Shown here piece after piece: positions 1 to 7,106 of a stretch of 14,317 nucleotides of DNA. The position numbers and the translations under genes are program-made. Numbering within the stretch: position 1 is the stretch's first letter; every line of letters starts with the position of its first letter. A model generated the notes under the pieces. The model did not search any database and was not told where the DNA came from. It was given only the letters and a program-made list of their open reading frames with translations. The DNA comes from Chloroflexota bacterium (GTDB taxonomy: Bacteria > Chloroflexota > Dehalococcoidia > Lucifugimonadales > JADFKI01), in assembly GCA_022565015.1 (NCBI GenBank), contig JADFKI010000063.1:1-14317 (forward strand). The letters are read 5' to 3'.

Positions 1-287
1 GGACCGTGTGCGACTCACTTGCCGAGCATTGTGGGCCGTACGTGCGCTTCTCGAAGCCCGAGGGCGGCTTCTTTCTCTGGGTGGAATGTCTGGGAGCACT
101 GGCCAGCGAGGTCGCCGGGGCGGCGGCCGAGGAGGGCCTGATATTCGCTCAGGGGCAGAACTTCTTCCATGAGAAGAGCGAGTCCACCGATCACTATTTA
201 CGTTTTGCGTTCAGCAATGCCTCGGTAGACCGAATCGCCGAGGCCGGAGTGAGGCTGCGAAAGGCCTTCCTCAAGGTCGTGGACTAG
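1..287 (+). CDS. PLP-dependent aminotransferase, class I/II (3' end only)
   Basis: This is the C-terminal small domain of a fold-type I pyridoxal-phosphate aminotransferase, about 95 residues; the start lies before the window. The frame is open from base 3, so the GTG at 6 is an internal codon. The diagnostic pattern is EGGFFLWVE near the front, then a helix-rich stretch, then GLIFAQGQNFF, and HYLRFAFSNAS near the end. In the family the Arg of the LR(L/F)AFS block binds the substrate carboxylate. The pattern resembles 2-aminoadipate/MocR-type aminotransferases, but the substrate cannot be told from this fragment. The lysine that binds PLP is outside the window. The gene ends in TAG with no clear terminator behind it. 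The family call is firm and the substrate unknown. Confidence 0.85.
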   Translation, partial: TVCDSLAEHCGPYVRFSKPEGGFFLWVECLGALASEVAGAAAEEGLIFAQGQNFFHEKSESTDHYLRFAFSNASVDRIAEAGVRLRKAFLKVVD

Positions 288-386
288 GCAGACGCACCGC
301 CTTGTTTCTTCTGAGCCAGTCCGGTAAGGCGGAATTGTAGGGGATGTTCCGCGACACCTTCGACAAACGGAACCTGCTAGTGGGTG

Positions 387-405
387 GTGTCCTAACTTAG
401 GACAC
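387..405. repeat. 19-bp perfect inverted repeat
   Basis: GTGTCCTAA, one central C, then TTAGGACAC: nine base pairs with perfect dyad symmetry. It overlaps the left putative element end. It could be part of a transposon terminus or a protein-binding site. It has no T-run on either side and so is not a good terminator. Confidence 0.7.
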
Positions 406-488
406 GAGATAAATTGTGATTGACAGAAAAGAGGGGCAAAGATTGACTATGATCAAGCCAACCTTTAATTACGTGGACTCTAAGACGA

Positions 489-734
489 CTACACGGGTAC
501 AGGCATACGCCAAATTTCACTATCTTGTACCGGTTCTGGGCTTGAGCCAGCTTCTACGCAAGCCACAATAGCCTCAACCACATTTTCGAATAGTTCGGCC
601 TTTGTTTCCCCCTGAGTTGCACATCCGGGCAATTCCAAAACTTCAGCCCAATATCCGCCTTCTGGGGCAGATCGAACAATGACTGTAAAAGTTGATGTCG
701 TTTCTGACGATGTCTGGTCACCCATTAAAGTCAC
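489..734 (-). CDS. hicB: HicB-family antitoxin
   Basis: An 81-residue protein with the HicB-like partial RNase H fold. The core runs FTVIVRSAPEGGYWAEVLEL, then PGCATQGET, then a helix with a Glu/Ala-rich face (about residues 14-65). The GGYWAEV..LPGC..QG pattern is the hallmark of the family. HicB proteins bind and neutralise HicA mRNA interferases and often repress their own operon. This one has no C-terminal helix-turn-helix or ribbon-helix-helix, so repression by direct DNA binding is not evident. The GTG at 734 is preceded at good spacing by AAAGGG; the ATG at 725 is in frame but sits too far from that site. The gene lies 42 bases behind a HicA-like frame on the same strand, the usual hicA-hicB order. 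Confidence 0.85.
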   Translation of the reverse strand: MTLMGDQTSSETTSTFTVIVRSAPEGGYWAEVLELPGCATQGETKAELFENVVEAIVACVEAGSSPEPVQDSEIWRMPVPV

Positions 735-776
735 TGATACACCCTTTCAATTGACATGGTAGACAAAAATTAATGA

Positions 777-965
777 CTATAGACTGCCGGTAAAATCTTC
801 CTCGCTGACATTAGCCATCTTGATGAGATGTTTCAATAACGGTTCCTTAACAATGCCATGTGGGATTGACAGGTTCCGACCGTTTAAGTTCACGATGCGG
901 TGGCTTCCTTTCCCTTTTCTTTCAATACCACCTAGTACTAGGTAGCATAAGTCAGCGTTATATCG
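777..965 (-). pseudogene. hicA: HicA-like mRNA interferase toxin, start codon not found
   Basis: I found this by translating the strand upstream of hicB. The frame is open for 62 codons and reads GIERKGKGSHRIVNLNGR, then NLSIPHGIVKEPLLKHLIKM, then ANVSEEDF, ending in TAG. The GKGSH block holds the conserved HicA His. The basic N-G-R strand, the proline before the last helix and the L-L-K-H-L-I-K helix also fit the HicA double-stranded-RNA-binding-like fold. HicA toxins cleave mRNA and are held by HicB. No ATG, GTG or TTG lies in frame between the TAA at 966-968 and the conserved core. The first residues of the family's N-terminal helix are therefore missing or shifted. Either the toxin is dead while its antitoxin persists, or there is a sequencing error or an unusual start. 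Confidence 0.7.
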
Positions 966-981
966 TTATCGCTGTAGCAAG

Positions 982-1010
982 CCGCGCACGGGCTTCTGAA
1001 ATGTGCGCGG
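982..1010. repeat. Stem-loop with 8-bp perfect stem
   Basis: CCGCGCAC (982-989) and GTGCGCGG (1003-1010) are exact reverse complements around a 13-base loop. The hairpin sits just ahead of the HicA-like frame on the minus strand. Neither side has a T-run. Nearby, 931-942 is a separate 12-base palindrome, CCTAGTACTAGG, inside the HicA-like frame. Function is unknown; an operator or leader structure is possible. Confidence 0.5.
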
Positions 1011-1240
1011 ATTTCCAACACTAAGTACTAGTCGCACAAAGCTGCGAACTGCCTCTTGCTGCTTTATGTTATTAAGTGATGGCATGGAAACCAATGTCAT
1101 CGCTTGTATCACGGAGTCGTTCACCATGTCAATTAAACAGTACACGAATATTCATTATACTGGGTTTTAGTGAATCCCCCCGAACATTTCGTGAATTTAC
1201 CGTTAACCGATCTAGAATGGAGCCTTATAACGATCTCTCT

Positions 1241-1276
1241 GGTAGTGTGGACACATGATCAGATTAGGACACTACC
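1241..1276. repeat. Inverted repeat at right end of putative element
   Basis: GGTAGTGT (1241-1248) and ACACTACC (1269-1276) pair exactly around a 20-base loop. The outer arm doubles as the copy that matches the left end at 383. This may be a nested or duplicated transposon end. Confidence 0.5.
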
Positions 1277-1594
1277 AGTCTGCGGGATTGATTCACACCT
1301 GCTGGTGGATTCTACGAACTGCGCCGGTCTGCAATGGGACAATTAGAGCGAATGGGTCCCGGTCGGCGCACCGCGCGCGTCGGCGAATACATCGCCGCCT
1401 GAAGCGCCCTGGATAAGACTCTGAAAGTCGGCCATAGCAAGCTGTATCTAGCGGCGCTTGTGACGCCTGCAGTATGAGCGCCGCCAAGCAGTCTCAACAG
1501 TGGAGGATGAACTTTTTGGCCATCCGTTCGACTTCAAAATTGCGGGCTTACAGGTGTCTACCGAACAGCGCCCGGGCTGTCGCTTTCTAAACGG
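1277..1594. other. Gene-free stretch, possible remnant of a coding sequence
   Basis: No convincing gene is present. One plus-strand frame is open from 1292 to a TGA at 1400-1402. Its last part (GRRTARVGEYIAA) has the look of a natural protein end, with GC-rich third positions unlike the AT-rich element on its left. It could be the tail of a gene cut by the insertion at 1276, but I cannot name a family. No clear promoter is seen ahead of the methyltransferase at 1595, and its ribosome site is weak (AAACGG just before the ATG). Confidence 0.3.
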
Positions 1595-2215
1595 ATGAGC
1601 GTTTACGACCCCAAGGCCGTTGTCAGAGACGGCTACGATGCCGTCTCCTATCGCTATAGGGGCGATCAGGAAGACGATACCTGCCGTGTTTATATAGAAT
1701 GGCTGGCGGAGCTCGAGTCGCGCATTCCTGACGGCTCTTCGGTCCTTGACCTCGGCTGCGGATGCGGCGTACCCGTATCGCAGCGGCTCGCCATGCGTCA
1801 TCGGGTAACCGGCGTGGACATCTCCCCGGTCCAGATCGAGCGCGCCAGAGGCAACGTGCCCTCCGCCGAATTCCAGTGCGCCGATATGACACAGGTCGAC
1901 TTCGAGGCAGAGAGCTTTCACGCGATCGTCGCGTTCTATTCGATAATCCATGTACCTGTCGAAGAGCAATTTGCCCTGTTGGAGAAAGTGGAGAGCTGGC
2001 TAAAACCGGACGGCTGCTTGATGGCCACGCTTGGTATGCGTGACGAGACGGTCGAGATGGAAGACTGGTTGGGAGGCGGCGCGAAGATGTACTGGAGCGA
2101 AGCCGACGAGACCACCTATCTCCAGTGGCTGGCCCGGCTGGGGCTGGAAGTCGTCTTCAAGCGCTTCGTGCCCGAAGGCGATACCGGCCACACGCTGGTC
2201 CTGGCCCGCAAATAA
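1595..2215 (+). CDS. Class I SAM-dependent methyltransferase
   Basis: This 206-residue protein has the Rossmann-like methyltransferase fold. Motif I is VLDLGCGCGVP (residues 50-60), which binds S-adenosylmethionine. The acidic end of strand 2 is in GVDIS (D75), and motif III is CADM (95-98). The motif IV/V region (FHAIVAFYSIIHVPVEEQ) is followed by the usual KPDGCL loop and a C-terminal beta hairpin ending GHTLVLARK. Length and ends match small cytosolic methyltransferases of the ubiE/type 11/25 group, so the gene looks complete. The second Gly of motif I is replaced by Cys (GCGCG), a common variant in this group. The acceptor substrate is unknown. It stands alone, 215 bases from the next gene on the same strand. 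Confidence 0.9.
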   Translation: MSVYDPKAVVRDGYDAVSYRYRGDQEDDTCRVYIEWLAELESRIPDGSSVLDLGCGCGVPVSQRLAMRHRVTGVDISPVQIERARGNVPSAEFQCADMTQVDFEAESFHAIVAFYSIIHVPVEEQFALLEKVESWLKPDGCLMATLGMRDETVEMEDWLGGGAKMYWSEADETTYLQWLARLGLEVVFKRFVPEGDTGHTLVLARK

Positions 2216-2430
2216 TCGCCGGCCAACGACTTCGCCGCGACGGCATCGCTTTCCGTGAATCCTTCCTTCCTTCAGCTGCAACGATTCTCCACCTGGCATT
2301 GACTCCAATTCCGTAGGGTCGGGACCCAGCCCGTGCGGCGTCTAAAGGCTAAAAGGATTGTGGTAATATAGGGCCGAAGAATCGAGGGCACGGCCTGTGG
2401 GCCCACCAGATCAAGCATCGAGGTTGTTAT

Positions 2431-4686
2431 ATGACGTCGCAGATGACTCCGTCTAAACCGAAGTACAAGGTCGTCGGCACTCGTCCCAAAAGGCTGGACG
2501 CCGTCGACAAGGTCACGGGCCGCGCGCTCTATGGCGCCGACATGCAGCTGCCGGGCCTGTTGCACGGAAAGGTGCTGAGGAGCCCCCACGCGCACGCACG
2601 AATCCTATCCATCGACACGAGTAAGGCCGAGGCGCACCCCGAGGTCAGGGCCGTAGCAACCTCGGCCGACTTCGCGGAGACGCCTCCCGCCGTGCAAAAG
2701 GCGGTGATGGGCAGCCCGATAAACGAGAACCTCCTGGCGAAGGGAAAGGTCCTTTACAAGGGGCACCCCATCGCGGCCGTGGCAGCAAGCAACCCCCACG
2801 TCGCCGAAGAGGCGCTGTCGCTCATTGAAGTCGAATACGAGGTCCTTCCGGCGGTCACGAACGTCGAGGATGCCATGAAGGCCGATGCGCCAATCCTGCA
2901 CGAGCACTGGAGGGCGGAGGACGGCAAGAGCCAGACCAACATCGTCGGGCACGACCAGTACGTGATGGGCGATCTCGACGCCGGTTTCGCTCAGGCGAGC
3001 TTTGTCATCGAGCGAGAATTTCGTACGAAATCGGTCCACCAGGGCTACATCGAGCCACACGTGGCCACCGCGTGGTGGTCCCACGACGAGCGCGTCACGA
3101 TCTGGTGCAACAGCCAGAATCAGTTTGGCGTCAGGGACAATACGGCCAAGGTTCTCGGCATACCCGTGTCCCAGGTAAAGGTAATTCCCCTGGAGATCGG
3201 CGGCGGGTTCGGCGGCAAGATCCCGATTTACCTGGAGCCCATCGTTGCGGTGCTGTCGAAAAAGAGTGGTCAGCCTGTCAAGGCGGCCATGTCCAGGACC
3301 GAGGTCATGGAGGGGAGCGGCCCGACGTGCGGCAGCCTGACTCGAATGAAGCTGGGCTTCACCGACGAAGGCAGGATAATCGCTGCCCAGGCATGGTACG
3401 CGTTCGAGGCCGGAGCCTATCCGGGCTCGCCCGTATCGGGAGCCGCGGCGGCCATGTTTGCCGCATATGACATCGAGAATGTCCTGATCGACGGCTACGA
3501 CGTTGTGGACAACAAGCCAAAGACGGCGGCGTACAGGGCCCCTGGTGCTCCCATCGGCTGTTACGCCGCGGAGAGCATAATTGACGAGGCGGCCCGCAGG
3601 CTCGAAATGGACCCCGTCGACTTCCGACTTCTGAACGTCGCCGGCGAGGGCACGCGTCGCGCCGACGGCGTAGTAAACGGCCGCATTGGAGCGAAGGAGG
3701 TCATGGAGGCGATCAAGGCGCACCCTCACTACTCCGCTCCACTGGAAAAAGTGGAGGGAATGCTCGTAGGGCGAGGCATCGGCATGGGGTTCTGCCGGAA
3801 TAACACCGGCATGGCCTGTGCGGTTGCTAACGTGCTGCCCAACGGTACGGTCAGCCTGATCGAGGGCTCCATGGACCTGTCGGGAACACGGACAATGATC
3901 GCCCAACAGTTCGCCGAGGTCCTGGGGCTTGGCATCGAAGACGTGATATGTCAGCTGGGAGATACCGACACGATCGGCTACACGTCGGGCTCGGGCGGCA
4001 GCGGAGTGGCTTTCAAGACCGGCTGGGCGGCATACGAGGCTGCCAACGACGTAAAGCGTCAGCTGATACAGCGGGCGGCGCTCATCTGGGAGACGGACGA
4101 AGACCAGGTGGAGTACGTGGACGGCGGCCTGCGACACAAGGCCGATACAGAGCTTCGCCTCGATTTCAAGGAGATCGCAAGCAGGCTCCCCGGCACCGGA
4201 GGGCCCGTGGTGGGCCGCGCGAACATTAATCCCACCGGCTCCAGCGGGTCGCATTCCGCCAATATCGTGGACCTGGCAATAGATCCTGAGACAGGAAAGA
4301 TAGAGCTGCTCCGTTACACGGCGTTCCAGGACGCCGGCACGGCCATCCATCCGGGGTTCGTGGAGGGTCAGATACAGGGCGGCACTGCCCAGGGTATCGG
4401 CTGGGCCATCAATGAAGAGTACTTCATGGGGGATGACGGCAAAATGCAAAATTCCAGCTTCCTCGACTACAGGATGCCTACGACCACAGACCTGCCGATG
4501 ATCGAGGCGGTGATAATCGAGGTCTTCAACCCCGGGCACCCCTTTGGGGTAAGGGGCGTTGGCGAGGCCAATATCGCGGCGCCCATGGGAGCGATAGCCA
4601 ATGCCATCAACGACGCCACGGGCGTCCGGATGACCGAGCTTCCCATGAACCCGGTCAACGTGCTGAAGGCGCTCCAGGACCGATAG
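2431..4686 (+). CDS. Xanthine dehydrogenase/CO dehydrogenase family, molybdopterin-binding large subunit (CoxL-like)
   Basis: 751 residues, full length for the family. The a/b-hammerhead domain (about 15-150) includes GRALYGADMQLPGLLHGKVL, followed by the two molybdopterin-binding domains. Landmarks are GGGFGGK (257-263), AYRAPGAP (367-374), GSGGSGVAFKTG (520-531), QGGTAQGIG (649-657) and GVRGVGEANIAAP, whose Glu712 corresponds to the catalytic base of molybdenum hydroxylases. The family oxidises a C-H bond with water using Mo-cytosine dinucleotide and passes electrons to FeS and FAD subunits. The loop AYRAPGAP is not the AYRCSFR loop of true form I CO dehydrogenase, so CO is not the likely substrate; a heterocycle, aldehyde or aromatic acyl-CoA is more plausible. 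No small 2Fe-2S subunit, FAD subunit or maturation gene is adjacent. GAGG eight bases ahead of the ATG supports the start. Confidence 0.93.
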   Translation: MTSQMTPSKPKYKVVGTRPKRLDAVDKVTGRALYGADMQLPGLLHGKVLRSPHAHARILSIDTSKAEAHPEVRAVATSADFAETPPAVQKAVMGSPINENLLAKGKVLYKGHPIAAVAASNPHVAEEALSLIEVEYEVLPAVTNVEDAMKADAPILHEHWRAEDGKSQTNIVGHDQYVMGDLDAGFAQASFVIEREFRTKSVHQGYIEPHVATAWWSHDERVTIWCNSQNQFGVRDNTAKVLGIPVSQVKVIPLEIGGGFGGKIPIYLEPIVAVLSKKSGQPVKAAMSRTEVMEGSGPTCGSLTRMKLGFTDEGRIIAAQAWYAFEAGAYPGSPVSGAAAAMFAAYDIENVLIDGYDVVDNKPKTAAYRAPGAPIGCYAAESIIDEAARRLEMDPVDFRLLNVAGEGTRRADGVVNGRIGAKEVMEAIKAHPHYSAPLEKVEGMLVGRGIGMGFCRNNTGMACAVANVLPNGTVSLIEGSMDLSGTRTMIAQQFAEVLGLGIEDVICQLGDTDTIGYTSGSGGSGVAFKTGWAAYEAANDVKRQLIQRAALIWETDEDQVEYVDGGLRHKADTELRLDFKEIASRLPGTGGPVVGRANINPTGSSGSHSANIVDLAIDPETGKIELLRYTAFQDAGTAIHPGFVEGQIQGGTAQGIGWAINEEYFMGDDGKMQNSSFLDYRMPTTTDLPMIEAVIIEVFNPGHPFGVRGVGEANIAAPMGAIANAINDATGVRMTELPMNPVNVLKALQDR

Positions 4687-4747
4687 CCAGCCGGATGTCG
4701 GCAGGACTCTCTATGGCACTTCTGGAAACGGAGGTAAATAGACTCTA

Positions 4748-6430
4748 ATGCAGCAACCTCAGCCAATGGCCCAACCCTTCTCGACTTTGATGCACCAGAT
4801 TGAGACAGGAGCAGTCAAAATACCCCAGTTTCAACGAAATTTCGTCTGGAACAGGCATCAATCGGCAAAACTCTTGGACAGCCTGCTAAAGGGATATCCA
4901 ATAGGGACTTTCATTGTTTGGAGAACTAAGGAGGAACTCAGGTCAATACGGAATTTGGGCAATGTAGAGCTGCCGCCGACACCTAAGGGCGACTACATCC
5001 ATTATGTGCTTGATGGCCAGCAGAGAATGACTAGTCTGTTCGCCACCGTTAAGGGCCTTGAGATGGAAAGGGACAATCGCGTTGACGACTTTTCCCAAGT
5101 CTGCATAGACCTTGACGCCGATGAAGACAGAGATCGTGTCATAACAGATGTGACGGGTAAGGAACCACAAACCTATATCAGCGTACGGGACCTTCTCAGT
5201 GCAGAATTCGTAGCTTTGGCGAGGTATCCCGAAAAATACCACAGCAAAATGCAACAGTACAAGAGTACGCTTGAAGGATATAGTTTCTCGGTCATAGTTG
5301 TTCCGGAAGCCCCAATAGACGTCGCGACGGAGATTTTTACCAGAATAAACGTTTCTGGCACGCCACTATCGGTTTTCGAAATCATGGTTGCCAAAACCTA
5401 TAGTGCAGAGCTGAACTTCGACCTTGGTGAGCAAACTGCTAGCCTTTTGGATGACCTCGATGATGTCGGGTTTGGCACCATACCAGACATAGTGGTTCTC
5501 CAGACAGTTGCTGCGATAATGGTCAAAGAGTGCTCTAAGAAGGAAATTCTGAAACTGGATAAAGAGGGCTTCATCGACACTTGGCCGAGGGCTGTGGATG
5601 CCATAAAGAATACCGTGGACTTCTTCAGATCTTATTTCAAGATTCCAGCATCCCAGTTGCTTCCCTATAAGGCCCTTGTAGTTCCCTTTGCCTACTTCTT
5701 TTCCATTCATCAGAATAAACCCAGCGGAGACATACAGAAGTATTTGGTGGATTTCTTCTGGCGCGTCTCACTTGGAGGCCATTATTCCCAATCCCTTGAG
5801 ACCCGCTTGGCCCAGGATATAAGGCGGATTGACACCATTATCAAGGGCAATCTTCCAAAGTACGATTACCCCATAAATACGACCAAAGATTTCATCATGG
5901 AAAATGGATGGTTCAATACTGGCAGAAGCTTCATAAAGGCCATTCTTTGCTTGCTGGCTTCTCAAAGGCCCCGCTCGTTCCTGGACAACTCAGAGGTTTT
6001 CGTTAGCAATGACTGGCTGAAACGCGCGAATAGTCGCAACTATCATCACTTTTTCCCAAGGGCCTATCTCAAGCGACAGGGCGAAGAGGAATACTGGTCG
6101 AATCATATTGGCAACATTACCCTGGTGGACGACTACCTCAACAAGCGGAGGATAAGAGATAAGAGGCCATCCGACTATATGAAAGAATTTCTAAGACAAA
6201 ATTCCGAATTGACAGAGACTATGAAGACACATCTGATCAACGTGGACAGATTCGGTGTGTGGGATGACGATTATGACAGGTTCATTGGGGCACGTTGCGG
6301 CAGGTTTGCCAGGGCTCTGTCATCCAGAATAATTTATCAGGAGGTAGATGATCTGAGGCAGGTGCCTTCCGACGATGATTTAGAAGAGCTCGAGGTAACA
6401 GAACGTGAGGCAGTGAGAAATCAGGATTAG
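4748..6430 (+). CDS. DUF262 and HNH (DUF1524-like) protein, GmrSD/SspE-type restriction or anti-phage nuclease
   Basis: 560 residues. The N-terminal DUF262 (ParB/Srx-like NTPase fold) shows IPQFQRNFVW (25-34), LLDSLLKGYPIGTFIVW (42-58), VLDGQQRMTSL (87-97) and EIFTRINVSGTPLS (195-208). The C-terminal part shows NYHHFFPRAYL (431-441), then NHIGNITLV...YLN...RDKRPSDYM (452-478). This is the His-Asn-His arrangement of DUF1524-like nuclease domains. In SspE the QR and DGQQR motifs control the nuclease through NTP hydrolysis; both are present here (Q29-R30, D89-R93). GmrSD cuts modified phage DNA and SspE works with phosphorothioated host DNA. No modification genes (dnd/ssp) are in the window, so the trigger is unknown. 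The gene is AT-richer than its neighbours, suggesting horizontal acquisition. GGAGGT at 4730-4735 lies 12 bases before the ATG, a long spacing. Confidence 0.9.
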   Translation: MQQPQPMAQPFSTLMHQIETGAVKIPQFQRNFVWNRHQSAKLLDSLLKGYPIGTFIVWRTKEELRSIRNLGNVELPPTPKGDYIHYVLDGQQRMTSLFATVKGLEMERDNRVDDFSQVCIDLDADEDRDRVITDVTGKEPQTYISVRDLLSAEFVALARYPEKYHSKMQQYKSTLEGYSFSVIVVPEAPIDVATEIFTRINVSGTPLSVFEIMVAKTYSAELNFDLGEQTASLLDDLDDVGFGTIPDIVVLQTVAAIMVKECSKKEILKLDKEGFIDTWPRAVDAIKNTVDFFRSYFKIPASQLLPYKALVVPFAYFFSIHQNKPSGDIQKYLVDFFWRVSLGGHYSQSLETRLAQDIRRIDTIIKGNLPKYDYPINTTKDFIMENGWFNTGRSFIKAILCLLASQRPRSFLDNSEVFVSNDWLKRANSRNYHHFFPRAYLKRQGEEEYWSNHIGNITLVDDYLNKRRIRDKRPSDYMKEFLRQNSELTETMKTHLINVDRFGVWDDDYDRFIGARCGRFARALSSRIIYQEVDDLRQVPSDDDLEELEVTEREAVRNQD

Positions 6431-6605
6431 GATGGTTGTACATTGGCACTAGATGTTGTCAGTTCAAGCGATGAAGTCGTTAACGAATATCGATATTACG
6501 TTGGAAGCTTCGTCTGAGTCCTCCATAAACCCATAGACTTCATTGTCCGAAAGCAGCTGGCTCGGGGCGAATTGTGCCGACAACGCCCCATTCATCGAAG
6601 CGAAA

Positions 6606-6641
6606 GAAACGCCCTGACCGATTTCCCGGCGAGGGCGTTTC
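6606..6641 (-). terminator. Rho-independent-like terminator
   Basis: GAAACGCCCT (6606-6615) and AGGGCGTTTC (6632-6641) form a perfect 10-bp stem with a 16-base loop. Read on the minus strand the stem runs straight into TTTCTTTCG, a T-rich tail. It sits just past the stop of the DUF4242 gene at 6669. It may also stop plus-strand readthrough from the DUF262 gene, whose stop is 175 bases away, though the tail on that side is poorer in T. Confidence 0.65.
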
Positions 6642-6668
6642 CTATTCAGCCGTTTGCCGCCAACCTTG

Positions 6669-6932
6669 CTATGGCGTAAGGTCCATGGCCTCCACGATGC
6701 GCGTGTAGGGGATGGACGCCGCGTCGTTGACCTCTTTCACGAGCTCCGCGCTCGACGCTTCGAACAGGCAGCGGCAGTTGTCGTCGCCCGGAACGTACGT
6801 GCTCCGAATGTAGCGGACCGCCTTGCCCTCAGCCGTGAACTTCTGAGAGGTCTCGATGGCAGCCTTCTGTGCGGCTCCAAGCTGCTCCATGCTGATTCCC
6901 GGAAGGTCTCTATCTACCATGAATACCGACAT
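6669..6932 (-). CDS. DUF4242 (SCO4226-like) small protein, copy 1
   Basis: 87 residues beginning MSVFMVDRDLPGIS. The DUF4242 fold is a small ferredoxin-like a/b barrel; the signature here is VRYIRSTYVPGDDNCRCLFE followed by a helix and a final IPYTRIVEAMDL. SCO4226 of Streptomyces, in this family, was described as nickel-binding, but metal binding here is only an inference. The start was chosen at 6932 because GAAGGAGGA lies seven bases before that ATG. Upstream in-frame starts (TTG, and the ATG of MFMS) fall within or against the ribosome site. It is a paralogue of the protein at 8837-9112, and the two flank the cyclase-like/TPR/LuxR regulator on the same strand. A terminator hairpin follows. 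Confidence 0.85.
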   Translation of the reverse strand: MSVFMVDRDLPGISMEQLGAAQKAAIETSQKFTAEGKAVRYIRSTYVPGDDNCRCLFEASSAELVKEVNDAASIPYTRIVEAMDLTP

Positions 6933-7006
6933 GAACATCTCCTCCTTCAAATGTTTCCTCTCACTCTAGGGACGGACACATTCTGTCAGTGGATAGTCTG
7001 CGCCAC

Positions 7007-7036
7007 ATCGTAAGAAATGAGGGTTTTGATCGCCAA
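7007..7036 (-). promoter_or_regulatory. Weak sigma70-type promoter candidate for DUF4242 copy 1
   Basis: On the minus strand TTGGCG (7031-7036) is followed after 18 bases by TACGAT (7007-7012). Each box matches four of six consensus positions. The predicted transcript would start near 7000, about 70 bases ahead of the start codon. The match is modest and may be chance. Confidence 0.3.
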
Positions 7037-7067
7037 TGACGAGGAGGGTCGGGCCACTTGAGGCACT

Positions 7068-7093
7068 GCATATGGCAAGAAGTTGCCATATGC
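7068..7093. repeat. 11-bp perfect inverted repeat (hairpin) between regulator and DUF4242 copy 1
   Basis: GCATATGGCAA (7068-7078) and TTGCCATATGC (7083-7093) are exact reverse complements around a 4-base loop. It begins 14 bases after the stop of the LuxR-type regulator. There is no T-run on either side, so an intrinsic terminator is doubtful. A transcript-stabilising hairpin or a dyad operator for the downstream DUF4242 gene is equally possible. Confidence 0.6.
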
Positions 7094-7106
7094 CTGAGTG
7101 AGGGAT

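Larger units (their letters stand above)
383..1276. mobile_element. Possible small mobile element carrying hicAB (inverted ends)
   Basis: The sequence at 383-396 (GGTGGTGTCCTAAC) and the reverse complement of 1263-1276 (GGTAGTGTCCTAAT) agree at 12 of 14 positions and face inward, as insertion-sequence ends do. The 894 bases between them are clearly AT-richer than the flanking genes and hold only the hicAB pair plus non-coding sequence. No transposase reading frame is visible, so this would be a decayed or non-autonomous element. I see no convincing target-site duplication. The right end has a second copy of the first eight bases (GGTAGTGT at 1241), so the border is ambiguous. The inverted match is seen directly; mobility is inferred. 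Confidence 0.35.

Noticed and set aside
329..352. GCGGAA/TTCCGC hairpin after the aminotransferase
   Set aside because: Only six base pairs, a 12-base loop and no T-run; not a convincing terminator.
420..453. TTGACA and TATGAT on the plus strand
   Set aside because: Spacing is 22 bases, too long for a sigma70 promoter, and no plus-strand gene follows.
1076..1258. 60-codon plus-strand frame inside the AT-rich element
   Set aside because: No family resemblance and no ribosome site, and it runs into the right inverted end; probably chance.
2605..4539. 644-codon minus-strand open frame opposite the molybdopterin subunit
   Set aside because: It is antisense to a strongly conserved gene, matches no family pattern and results from codon bias in high-GC DNA.
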